Assembly (NCBI GenBank): GCA_025351485.1
Contig: JANXVU010000087.1
Location: 1-49,730 of the forward strand
Direction: 5' to 3'
DNA length: 49,730 nt
Source of the DNA: Candidatus Eiseniibacteriota bacterium
GTDB lineage: Bacteria; Eisenbacteria; RBG-16-71-46; JACRLI01
Shown here: piece by piece, positions 33,829 to 42,112 of the stretch
How the letters are laid out: the number at the start of each line of letters is the position of its first letter
Numbering within the stretch: position 1 is the first letter of the stretch
Notes under the pieces: model-generated
What the model saw: the letters and a program-made list of their open reading frames with translations, nothing else
Database searches by the model: none
What the model was told of the DNA's origin: nothing
Program-made: the position numbers and the translations under genes

Positions 33829-35308
33829 ATCCACGGGAGTCCCCGGGCGGGAGCCCGGTCACGCCGCATTGAGCGGCCCCGAGCCCCACCGGTTCGAACT
33901 GCTCAAGGGCCGGCATCTGTGGCTGCTGTCGGTGTTGCTCATCTCCGCGCTGAGCGGCGCGGCACTCCTGTTCACCGAGCCCTCGATCGTGGTGGGGGGT
34001 GTGCTCGCACTGTTCTTCGGAGTGGTGCTGCTCTCCCAGCCCTTCCTCGGGCTGATGGTGCTGCTCCTGATCATGGTGGTCCAGCCCGGCGAACTCGTCA
34101 CCACGCTGGCCGCGTTCCACGTCGAGCGTGTGGCCGCCGGTCTGGTGATCATTTCGGTGATCATGGAGCGCCGCCACAGTGGGCGGCCGCTCAGGCTGTG
34201 GGGGCATCCCCTGCTGACCGCGATGTATGTATTCCTGGGCGCCCTGGTGGCTTCGTTCTTCACCTCCATCTGGCCGGGCCGGACCGCCGACTGGATCATG
34301 GGGTTTGTGCGCACCATGTCCTACTGCCTCCTGATCATCAATGTGATTCCGACTTCGCGGCGGCTGACGCTCCTCATGCGCTTCTTCATGCTGCTGCACA
34401 CCTACCTCGCTGTGATGACGCTGCACGGGTACTATGCGGGGCAGATCCAGTTCGCCCAGGGCATCGAACGCGCCGTGGGTCTGACCAGCTTTGGCGGCGA
34501 TCCCAACAACCTTGCCGCGACCCTCGTGGCCGTGATGCCGTTCATGATCCTGGGCATCCGGGTCGAAAAGCGTTTCTGGTGGCGCGCCGCCTGGTCGGCA
34601 AGCATCCTGATGCTCGCGTGGACGGTGGTGCTCACCGGTTCCCGATCGGGTTTCCTGGGGCTGCTCTACCTTTCCATCCTGATCTGGCTGATGAGCCCCC
34701 ACAAGCTGCGCAATCTCCTGGCCGTCCTGCTGCTGGCGGTGGCGGTGTGGAGCGTCATGCCCCAACAGTACCGGACCCGCTATCTGACCATTGGCAACAA
34801 GCACCTGGATGACTCCTCGCTGGGGCGCATCGAGGCTTGGAAGGCCGGCTGGCAGATGTACGTCGAGCATCCGTTCTTCGGCGTGGGAGCGGGCGCCTTC
34901 GGGCTGGGACACGCCCAGCAGACCAATAGCGTGGATACCCGGGGCGGCAACTGGCTCCAGGCGCACAGCCTGTACTTCCAGTTGATCGCTGAAATCGGCA
35001 CGGTGGGGATCTTGGGTTTCGGCTTCTTCGTCCTTTCGGTGCTGCGATGGTGCGGGCGGCTGATGCGAAAATTCCCGCTGCTGCCCAAGACCGACGACTA
35101 CCGGGGCGTGGTCGCACGCGGCGCACTGTTCGCCATCATCGGCCTGCTCATGTCGGGCATTTTCGGCCACAATCTCTACCGCATCACCTGGTACCTGCTG
35201 GCCTCCTTCCTGCTCGTGGCGGATACCGCCGTAGAGAAGGAAGAGGAGCGGGTCGCTCCCGTGATCCCCGCGCAGGCTCCGCTGGAGCCGGTGGCGGGGC
35301 CGGCCTGA
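33818..35308 (+). CDS. O-antigen ligase/polymerase family membrane protein (Wzy_C, PF04932)
   Basis: The 496-residue protein begins at ATG 33818 inside the end of the flippase gene. About 12 hydrophobic helices are visible. VLTGSRSGFLGLLYL and the following large loop with SLGRIEAWKAGWQMYVEHPF and GVGAGAFG are the signature of the O-antigen ligase/Wzy family, including the conserved Arg in GSRSG and His in NWLQAHSLYFQ. It probably polymerises repeat units; WaaL-like ligase activity cannot be excluded. Confidence 0.86.
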   Translation: MEPRSTGVPGREPGHAALSGPEPHRFELLKGRHLWLLSVLLISALSGAALLFTEPSIVVGGVLALFFGVVLLSQPFLGLMVLLLIMVVQPGELVTTLAAFHVERVAAGLVIISVIMERRHSGRPLRLWGHPLLTAMYVFLGALVASFFTSIWPGRTADWIMGFVRTMSYCLLIINVIPTSRRLTLLMRFFMLLHTYLAVMTLHGYYAGQIQFAQGIERAVGLTSFGGDPNNLAATLVAVMPFMILGIRVEKRFWWRAAWSASILMLAWTVVLTGSRSGFLGLLYLSILIWLMSPHKLRNLLAVLLLAVAVWSVMPQQYRTRYLTIGNKHLDDSSLGRIEAWKAGWQMYVEHPFFGVGAGAFGLGHAQQTNSVDTRGGNWLQAHSLYFQLIAEIGTVGILGFGFFVLSVLRWCGRLMRKFPLLPKTDDYRGVVARGALFAIIGLLMSGIFGHNLYRITWYLLASFLLVADTAVEKEEERVAPVIPAQAPLEPVAGPA

Positions 35309-35333
35309 CCCTGGCCGATCGGAATCGAGAGCG

Positions 35334-36545
35334 ATGCGGGTCCTGATCCTGGACGAATGGCTTCCGGTGCCGATGGATTCCGGCAAGCGCCTGAGGAGCT
35401 ACCAGTTGCTCAGGCGCCTGGCCCGGTCCCACGAGCTCACATGGCTCGCGCCCGAGCCCGGCCCGGGTGAAGGGGGCGAGGACGCCAGGGGCGCCATGGA
35501 GGCGGATGGATTCCGCGTGGAAACCGTGCGCGCTCCGGTCTTGAAGCGTTCCGATCCCCGTTTCTACCTCGGCGCCCTCGGATCGGTCCTGTCCAAAGTT
35601 CCCTACGTGGTGACTCTTCACCGGGCAGGGGCCATCGAGCGCCGTCTGAGCGAACTGCACGCCCGCCACCGATTCGATCTCCTGCACGTGGAGTGGACGC
35701 CGCTCTCGGCCAATCTTCCGGCACGTTGGGACCGGCCGTGGGTGGTGGATGCCCACAACCTGGAGTCGCGCATCTGGGGCCGGCTTTCCAGCGTCGCCCC
35801 GGCGCCCTACCTGAGAATGTTCTACGGCCTGGAAGCCAGCCGGATGGCCCGCTTCGAAGCCGATGCCTTCCGCCGGGCGAGCGCGGTGGTCGCGGTATCC
35901 GACCTGGAACGCGCTGAGATCGCGAACCTGGGGGGCCGTGCCTTCACCGTGGAAAACGGAGTGGACCTGGAAGGCCTGCGCGCGAGCGCCGGTGACGGGG
36001 AACCCACCCTGGTCTTCACCGGAGCGCTGGACTGGCACGCGAATATCGACGCGGTCGAGCACTTCGTGCGGAACCTGTGGCCGGGAATCCGGGCCGGGCG
36101 CGCAGGCTGGAAATTCCAGGCCGTGGGCCGGAGCCCTGATGCCGAATGGAAGGCCCGCATGGAGGCCGAACCGGGGGTGGAGATCCACGGTTCCGTTCCC
36201 GACATCCGGCCCTACCTGGATCGGGCCGCCATCGTCGTGGTGCCGCTGCGCGCGGGCGGGGGCACGCGGCTGAAGATCCTCGAGGCATTGTCCATGGAGA
36301 AAGCCGTGGTGAGCACCAGGGTCGGGGCCGAGGGGCTTGAAATCAGGGCCGGGGAGGACTATCTCGTGGCCGAAACACCGGCGGAGTGGTCCGCGGCCAT
36401 CGGTGAGCTGGCCTCGGACCCCGCGTTGCGCCGCCGGATGGGCGCTTCCGGCCGTCGCCGCATCGAGCCTCGCTACGGATGGGACGGTCTGGCCCACAAG
36501 CTGGAAAGAGTGTGGCAGGCCGCATGCGGGGGAGGCGGCGCGTGA
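35334..36545 (+). CDS. GT4 family glycosyltransferase, XrtA/PEP-CTERM-cluster type
   Basis: The 403-residue cytoplasmic enzyme has a GT-B fold: N-terminal MRVLILDEWLPVPMDSGKRL with AHNLESRIWGRL, and C-terminal donor domain with FTGALDWHANIDAVEHF and PLRAGGGTRLKILEALSM, holding the E-x7-E-like pair. The opening and DWHAN motif resemble transferases found in exosortase/EPS clusters. The sugar and acceptor are unknown. It overlaps the next glycosyltransferase by four bases. Confidence 0.85.
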   Translation: MRVLILDEWLPVPMDSGKRLRSYQLLRRLARSHELTWLAPEPGPGEGGEDARGAMEADGFRVETVRAPVLKRSDPRFYLGALGSVLSKVPYVVTLHRAGAIERRLSELHARHRFDLLHVEWTPLSANLPARWDRPWVVDAHNLESRIWGRLSSVAPAPYLRMFYGLEASRMARFEADAFRRASAVVAVSDLERAEIANLGGRAFTVENGVDLEGLRASAGDGEPTLVFTGALDWHANIDAVEHFVRNLWPGIRAGRAGWKFQAVGRSPDAEWKARMEAEPGVEIHGSVPDIRPYLDRAAIVVVPLRAGGGTRLKILEALSMEKAVVSTRVGAEGLEIRAGEDYLVAETPAEWSAAIGELASDPALRRRMGASGRRRIEPRYGWDGLAHKLERVWQAACGGGGA

Positions 36546-38617
36546 AACCGGTGGTGGTGCACCTGCGCGCGAGCAACTTTCTGGGGGGTCCGGAGCGGCA
36601 GCTCCTGGGCCATGCGCTTGCCGCCCGGGGCGCCTGGTACGAGACCGTGCTTACGTCATTCTCGGAAGGCCGGGCCGGTGTGGATTTCCTGGAGGCCGCC
36701 GCGCAGGCCGGCCTCCGGACCCTGCTTCTCAAATCCAGCGGGCCGTTCGATCCCGCTCCGCTGCGGCAGCTGCTCCGGGTGGTGCAGCGCGAACCGGTGG
36801 CGCTCCTGGTCGCGCATGGCTACAAGGCGGCGGCGGTGTGTGAACTGGTGGCCAACATCAGCGGCCGGCCCTGGGTAGGCGCGGCGCGCGGCTTCACCGG
36901 TGAAAACCGCCGCGTGCGGGGCTACGAGTCCCTAGAACTCAGTCTGCTGAAGCGGGCGGAGCGGGTGGTCGCGGTCTCGCAAGGAACCGCAGCCATGCTG
37001 CGCGAGCGGGGCGTGGCTTCCGATCGGATCCGGACGATCCCGAACTCGGTAGACGTCGGCGCGTGGAAAAAGCGGGGAGCCGGCGGCGAGTACTGGCTCT
37101 TTTCCGGAAGGCTGTCCCCGGAAAAGAATCTCTCGGCGGCATTGCGGGCGCTGGCCGCCCTCCCGGGCGGGACCCGGCTGCTGGTCGCCGGCGACGGCCC
37201 GCTGCGCGCCGTCCTGGAGCAGGAGGCTTCCCTTCTCGGCATCGCGGACCGGGTGGAATTCCTGGGATTCCGCAAGGACGTGGGAGAACTCTACGCGGGC
37301 GCCCTGGGCCTGTGCCTGCCGTCGCTCAAGGAAGGCCTGCCCAACGCGGTGCTGGAGGCCCTTTCCTCCGGACTTCCGGTGGTGGCCTCGCGGGTCGGTG
37401 GCGTGCCGGAGCTGATCCGCGACGGGGAGACCGGTCTGCTGGTCGAGCCCGGCGACGTTCCGGCGCTCGCTAAGGCCATGGGCCGGATCGAACAGGATCC
37501 GGAAGGCTCCGCCCAGATGGGCCTTCGCGGAAGGGAACTGGTCCGGGAGAAGTTCGGATTCGAGAGGCAGTGCCGATTGTGGAGTGCGGTCTACGAAGAA
37601 GTCTACCGCTCCCATGCCCGAACCGCGGTGGCCATGCGCGACCGCATCCGCGCGGGATGGACCGGCGGCGTGGGCGCGGTGATCGGTTCGCGATCGGCGC
37701 TTCCGGTGGTCCTGGGCTTCCAGCGGGTTGCCGATCTCGAGGATCCGCTCGAGACCAGCGCCCGCGCCCCGTGGGTCTCGCGCAGGAGCTTCGAACAGCT
37801 GCTCGAGTTGCTGGAGCGGGACTTCGACGTGACTCCGCTGGCCTCGCTGGCCAACGCGCCCCCCTGGGACCGCCCGCGCACGGCGTTGACCTTCGATGGC
37901 GGATGGCTGGATGCCTCGGACGCCGCGCTTCCGCTGCTGCGTGGCCGGGAATGGGCGGCCACCCTTTTCGTGGACGCATCGGCAGAAGGGGAGGCTGATC
38001 CCGACGCGTGGCAGGACCGGCTGTGGCTGGGCTCCCTGGAGGCGTACCGCCGCGGCGAGCCGTGGCACAACATCTGGCGGGGAGTGTGGCCCGCCGAGCC
38101 TGCCCGCGGGCGCGCCGAACTGGCCGCCCAGTGCCGCGTGGTGGTCAAGCGCATGTCCCGCTGGGACGCGTCACGCCGCATGGAGGCCCTGGCCACCCTT
38201 CCCGAAGCAGCCGATTTCTCCGGGCGCACCCGCAAGCTCGGTCCGGGGGAGTGGCAGGCGCTCTTTGCCGGTCCGATGGAGCCGGGGCTGGAACTTCCCG
38301 CGGCATGGTCGCATGCTCCCTTCGACGAGGCCGCGATCACGGCGGGCCTGGCCGAGCGCGCCTCCCGGGTGCATCTGTGGACCGGGTCTGCGCCTCGAGC
38401 CCTGTTGCTCCCGGAGGGCCCTCGGACTGCCGCGATCGCCGGCCTGGCCCGCGAGGCCGGGCACACCCTGGTGATCGGTCGTCGTGAAGGCCGGGTGGAT
38501 CCCGAGTCTCCGGAATTGGTGTGGCCGAGGCTCATGGTGACGGAGGCGCTGCTCGCCGGAACGGACGGCCGGTTTTCGCAGGACCGGTTCCGATTCGCAC
38601 TCGCGAGGTTGCGATGA
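36542..38617 (+). CDS. Fusion of GT4 glycosyltransferase with degenerate NodB-like polysaccharide deacetylase domain
   Basis: The 691-residue protein starts at GTG 36542 overlapping the previous stop. Residues 1-365 are a complete GT4 enzyme: SNFLGGPERQLLGHAL, FSGRLSPEKNLSAALRAL, and the donor site PSLKEGLPNAVLEALSSGLP. Residues about 390-691 look like a polysaccharide deacetylase-type domain: LTFDGGWLDASDAALPLLR at 450-468 aligns with NodB motif 1 (TFDDGY), but the metal-binding second Asp is Gly453, and no convincing HxxxH motif is seen. The domain is probably inactive or has another role. A join of two enzymes in one polypeptide suggests a tethered pair; there is no stop or frameshift between them. 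Overlaps the next gene by four bases. Confidence 0.78.
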   Translation: MKPVVVHLRASNFLGGPERQLLGHALAARGAWYETVLTSFSEGRAGVDFLEAAAQAGLRTLLLKSSGPFDPAPLRQLLRVVQREPVALLVAHGYKAAAVCELVANISGRPWVGAARGFTGENRRVRGYESLELSLLKRAERVVAVSQGTAAMLRERGVASDRIRTIPNSVDVGAWKKRGAGGEYWLFSGRLSPEKNLSAALRALAALPGGTRLLVAGDGPLRAVLEQEASLLGIADRVEFLGFRKDVGELYAGALGLCLPSLKEGLPNAVLEALSSGLPVVASRVGGVPELIRDGETGLLVEPGDVPALAKAMGRIEQDPEGSAQMGLRGRELVREKFGFERQCRLWSAVYEEVYRSHARTAVAMRDRIRAGWTGGVGAVIGSRSALPVVLGFQRVADLEDPLETSARAPWVSRRSFEQLLELLERDFDVTPLASLANAPPWDRPRTALTFDGGWLDASDAALPLLRGREWAATLFVDASAEGEADPDAWQDRLWLGSLEAYRRGEPWHNIWRGVWPAEPARGRAELAAQCRVVVKRMSRWDASRRMEALATLPEAADFSGRTRKLGPGEWQALFAGPMEPGLELPAAWSHAPFDEAAITAGLAERASRVHLWTGSAPRALLLPEGPRTAAIAGLAREAGHTLVIGRREGRVDPESPELVWPRLMVTEALLAGTDGRFSQDRFRFALARLR

Positions 38618-39714
38618 ATTCCAGGATCGCGCTGGTGATCGGCTCCCTGGAAAGCCTGGCCGGCGGCACCGAGCAACACGTGCTCGCACTTGCCGAGGGG
38701 CTCCCGGGACGGGGTTTTGACGTGGACATTTCGTGCGTGGCCGGCACGACGTTCGTTGCCTCCGGCGGCGCTCCTTTCCCCGTGAGGGTACTCGCGTCCG
38801 GGCGGAGGGGCCGGTGGCGCCTGGAGTCGGTGCGATCCCTGGTGGCCGACTGGCGCCGCGAGCGCCCCGCGGCTTGCGTGGCCTATTTCGACGACGCCCA
38901 GTTCGCCTGCGTGGGCGCCTCCATCCTCTCGGGCGCCCTTCCGGTGCTGGCCGCGCGCCGGAACCTCGGCGTGCTGCGGGCGCGCCATTCCCTGGTGGAG
39001 GTGAAACTTCTGGACCGGTTCGTGAGCCGATTCGTGTGCAATGCCGATGCCGTCCGCCGAGACGTGGAGGCCCGGGAGGGCATCCCTTCGAAAAGGACCG
39101 TAGTCCTGTATAATGGGATCGACACCCGGACCGTGCCGCCGGGGGACTGGCGCGCGGCTCACGGCATCGGCCCCGACGCCGTGCTGGTGGCTTGCGTGGC
39201 CGGCCACAGGCCGGTGAAGGGCGTGGACGGATTTCTGAGGGCGTTCGCGCGGGCGGCTGCCGACTACCCCCAGGCGGTGTGCGTGCTCGCCGGGGACGGC
39301 CCGCAGCGGGGCGATTTGGAAGCCCAGGTCCGGGACTCGGGCTTGACGGGCAGGGTATTCTTCGAGGGCCGAAGCGCGGGGGTGAGGCCGCTCCTGGCCG
39401 AGTGCCAGGTGGGGGCGCTGTCCTCCCACAGCGAAGGGTTCTCCACGGCGGTGGTGGAGTACATGGCGGCCGAACTTCCCACGGTCCTCACCGACGTGGG
39501 CGGCAACTCCGAAGCGGTCAGGGAGGGTGTGGACGGCTTCCTGGTTCCGGACGGGAACGAAGCAATGTTTGCGGAGCGGCTCACCCGGTTGCTGCGGGAC
39601 CCGGCGCTGCGGCGCAGCATGGGCGAATCCGCGCGGGAGCGCGCAAGGATCCGGTTTGACCGCGAGGTCATGCTGGACCGGATGGCGGAAATCCTGAGAG
39701 AGGTGACCCACTGA
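38614..39714 (+). CDS. GT4 family glycosyltransferase
   Basis: The 366-residue protein starts at ATG 38614 overlapping the previous stop. The N-domain opens MNSRIALVIGSLESLAGGTE with the Gly-rich acceptor loop. The C-domain contains VAGHRPVKGVDGFLRAF and the donor-binding SHSEGFSTAVVEYMAAELP with both acidic positions of the E-x7-E motif. It is likely a cytoplasmic enzyme building the lipid-linked repeat unit. Sugar specificity is unknown. The stop overlaps the exosortase start by one base. Confidence 0.87.
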   Translation: MNSRIALVIGSLESLAGGTEQHVLALAEGLPGRGFDVDISCVAGTTFVASGGAPFPVRVLASGRRGRWRLESVRSLVADWRRERPAACVAYFDDAQFACVGASILSGALPVLAARRNLGVLRARHSLVEVKLLDRFVSRFVCNADAVRRDVEAREGIPSKRTVVLYNGIDTRTVPPGDWRAAHGIGPDAVLVACVAGHRPVKGVDGFLRAFARAAADYPQAVCVLAGDGPQRGDLEAQVRDSGLTGRVFFEGRSAGVRPLLAECQVGALSSHSEGFSTAVVEYMAAELPTVLTDVGGNSEAVREGVDGFLVPDGNEAMFAERLTRLLRDPALRRSMGESARERARIRFDREVMLDRMAEILREVTH

Positions 39715-40607
39715 TGTCCAGCATCGAACTCCAGCAACCGAAGGGTCGAGTCGTGCCGGGGCCGCTGACCTGGTGGGCCGTCCTGATGGCGGCGACCCTG
39801 GCGGCCATCTACGCCCCGGTGGTGCGCGAATTGTGGCACGACTGGTGGACCGACGATAACTATTCGCACGGCGTGCTGGTGCCGGCCATCACGGCCTTCC
39901 TGCTGTGGAACCGGCGCGAGGAATTCCGTGCCCGGCCGCTCCGCCTGGATGCGCGGGGCCTGCTGCTGGTCGCGCCCTCTCTGGGCCTGCTGCTGTTGGG
40001 CACGGCCGGGGCGGAGTACTTTCTTCAGCGGGTGTCGCTCGTGGGCCTGCTGGGTGGATTGGTCTGGTTCGGCTGCGGCGCCGCGTGGGCCCGACTGGCG
40101 CTTTTGCCGGTGGCCTTCCTGTTCTTCGCGATCCCGGTGCCGTATGTCGTCTACTACAGCATGAGTTTTCCGCTGCAGCAACTGGCGGCCCGGGTGGCCA
40201 CGTTCGCGCTGGACTTCATCGGCGTTCCGGCGACCCGGGTGGGCAACACCATCGAGTTGCCGGGCCACACCCTGGAAGTGGCGGAGGCTTGCAGCGGCCT
40301 GCGTTCGCTGGTCTCGCTGCTGGCCCTCGGCGCCCTGTTCGCCCGCTTCAGCCAGGACAAGGCGTGGAAGCGGTGGTTCCTGTTCGCCTGTACCGTGCCG
40401 GTGGCCATCGCCGGAAACGCGCTGCGCGTGTTCGCGACCGGACTGGGCGTCTACTCGGGGGGCGGGAAGTGGGCCGAGGGCGCGCTCCATGAGGCCATGG
40501 GGATGGCCGTGTTCGCCTTTGCCATGGTGGCCCTGGCGGTGATCTCCGCGGTGCTCCGCGGACTCCGGATGGAATTCAAGCCGCCCCCGGTGGAGGTGGA
40601 CGAGTGA
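39714..40607 (+). CDS. Exosortase (EpsH/XrtA family)
   Basis: The 297-residue membrane protein has about eight helices. The presumed catalytic triad of the exosortase family is intact: Cys193 in EACSGLRSL, Arg238 in GNALRVFATG and His259 in LHEAMGM. The N-terminus has DDNYSHGVLVPAITAFLLW, another family signature. Exosortases are thought to cleave PEP-CTERM tails and attach the protein to the envelope or polymer. No recognisable PEP-CTERM protein is encoded in this window, so substrates are elsewhere or have divergent tails. It is coupled to epsI by a four-base overlap. Confidence 0.92.
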   Translation: MSSIELQQPKGRVVPGPLTWWAVLMAATLAAIYAPVVRELWHDWWTDDNYSHGVLVPAITAFLLWNRREEFRARPLRLDARGLLLVAPSLGLLLLGTAGAEYFLQRVSLVGLLGGLVWFGCGAAWARLALLPVAFLFFAIPVPYVVYYSMSFPLQQLAARVATFALDFIGVPATRVGNTIELPGHTLEVAEACSGLRSLVSLLALGALFARFSQDKAWKRWFLFACTVPVAIAGNALRVFATGLGVYSGGGKWAEGALHEAMGMAVFAFAMVALAVISAVLRGLRMEFKPPPVEVDE

Positions 40608-41275
40608 GCGCGACGTTGAAGTTCTGGCTTCCCGCCGGACTGGTGTGGCTCCTGGTGGCCGCGGGGGGGCTCTACGCCTACACCCTTCGGTCCCACGAGG
40701 TGATCGCGCCCAATTCGGCGAATCTGGGAGAGATCCCCACGGGATCGGGCTCCTGGTCGGGGTCCGACATGCGTTTCGATCCCCGGATCTACCAGGTGCT
40801 GAGCGCCGACACCACGCTGATGCGGCACTACGAGAATCCTTCCACCGTCGGCGATTACTGGATGTTCGTGGCGTACTTCCGGAGCCAGCGCACCGGCGCC
40901 CAGATTCACTCGCCCAAGAATTGCCTGCCGGGTGGCGGCTGGAACATCATCGGACGGGAGGCGGTGCAGCTCCCCTACGACGGCCACACGGTGCGCGTGA
41001 ACCGCTTTCTCATCTCGCGCGGCGGCGAGCGCCAGGTGGTCTACTATTGGTTCATGACCCGGGCCGGGATCATCGATGACGAGTACGCCCTGAAGCTGGA
41101 CCTGGTCAGGAACGCGCTGCTGCGCCGTCCCACGGATGCGGCGTTCGTGCGCCTCTCGTGCTTGGTCGGGCCCGGCGGGGTCGAGGCCACCGATCGCCGG
41201 ACCGTGGAATTCATGCGACTGCTGTCTCCCGACCTGCGCCGGGCGCTGCCGTTCCCGGTCAAGGAGGCCTTCTGA
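40604..41275 (+). CDS. epsI: EpsI family exosortase-associated protein
   Basis: The 223-residue protein starts at GTG 40604 and has one N-terminal membrane anchor (FWLPAGLVWLLVAAGGLYAY). The EpsI signature is the cluster around HSPKNCLPGGGW (His102, Cys107), followed by QVVYYWFMTRAG. The family is always found with exosortase and is sometimes fused to it, but its activity is not known. It is anchored in the inner membrane with the domain outside. AAGGAGG near its 3' end probably serves as ribosome-binding site for the next gene. Confidence 0.9.
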   Translation: MSATLKFWLPAGLVWLLVAAGGLYAYTLRSHEVIAPNSANLGEIPTGSGSWSGSDMRFDPRIYQVLSADTTLMRHYENPSTVGDYWMFVAYFRSQRTGAQIHSPKNCLPGGGWNIIGREAVQLPYDGHTVRVNRFLISRGGERQVVYYWFMTRAGIIDDEYALKLDLVRNALLRRPTDAAFVRLSCLVGPGGVEATDRRTVEFMRLLSPDLRRALPFPVKEAF

Positions 41276-42108
41276 TTCACGCGTTTACGGTGGATGTGGA
41301 GGAGCACTTCCAGGTCCACGGATTCGAAAACGTGGTCCGGCGCGACGAATGGGGCCAGCACGAGTCCCGCATCGGGCGAAACGTGGAGCGGACCCTGGAT
41401 CTGTGCCGGCGGCATGGCGTCAAAGGGACCTTTTTTACCCTGGCCTGGTGCGCGGAGCGCGGGGGGACCTGGTTCGACGAGATCCTGGCCGAGGGTCACG
41501 AGATCGCCAGCCACGGATACGCCCACGAGATTCTCTACAAGCAGGGCCGGGAGGCATTCGCGTCCGACCTGAGTCGGAGCCGGGAAATCCTGGAGTCCCG
41601 CATGGGGTCCCGCGTCACCGGATACCGGGCCCCGAGTTACTCGATCACCCGCAACAGCCTGTGGGCCTTCGAGGTCCTCAAGGACCAGGGATTCGAGTAC
41701 GACTCGAGCGTCTTCCCCATCGGACGGCGCAAGTACGGAATCCCGGACGCGCCGTGCCGGCCTTACGACGTCCGCCTTGCGGACGGCCGCACCATCCACG
41801 AATATCCCCTGTCTGCGCTCAATCTGGGCGCCTGGCGGTTGCCGGTGGCGGCCGGCGCCTATTTGCGGCTCCTTCCTTCCTTCCTCCATTTTTCGGCCAT
41901 TCGCAGCTACGAGGCCCGGGGAATCCCGGCCGTGGTCAACGTCCATCCGTGGGAGATGGACCCCGGCCAGCCGCGCATCGCAGGCGGGTTCGCCGCCAGG
42001 TTCTTCCACTACACCGGTCTCTCGCGCACCGAAGCGCTGCTGGACGGACTCATGTCCGAATTCCGTTTCGGCCCATTGCGGGACCTCGCCGCGGCCTCCG
42101 CGGCCTGA
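41275..42108 (+). CDS. XrtA-type polysaccharide deacetylase (NodB domain), non-canonical start codon
   Basis: The family begins with a short M-x-x-FTVDVEEHFQV N-terminus; here that segment follows directly after the epsI stop with no ATG, GTG or TTG upstream in frame that fits. AAGGAGG (41261-41267) is seven bases before ATT 41275 and four before CTG 41272, so one of these rare codons is the likely start. The protein has about 277 residues. The NodB metal site is complete: Asp7 in TVDVEE and His80/His84 in ASHGYAHE. GYRAPSYSITRNSLWAF and VVNVHPWEMD are the other conserved motifs. It would remove acetyl groups from the exopolysaccharide and is a regular partner of exosortase loci. Overlaps epsI. 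Confidence 0.86.
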   Translation: MHAFTVDVEEHFQVHGFENVVRRDEWGQHESRIGRNVERTLDLCRRHGVKGTFFTLAWCAERGGTWFDEILAEGHEIASHGYAHEILYKQGREAFASDLSRSREILESRMGSRVTGYRAPSYSITRNSLWAFEVLKDQGFEYDSSVFPIGRRKYGIPDAPCRPYDVRLADGRTIHEYPLSALNLGAWRLPVAAGAYLRLLPSFLHFSAIRSYEARGIPAVVNVHPWEMDPGQPRIAGGFAARFFHYTGLSRTEALLDGLMSEFRFGPLRDLAAASAA

Positions 42109-42112
42109 GCCC

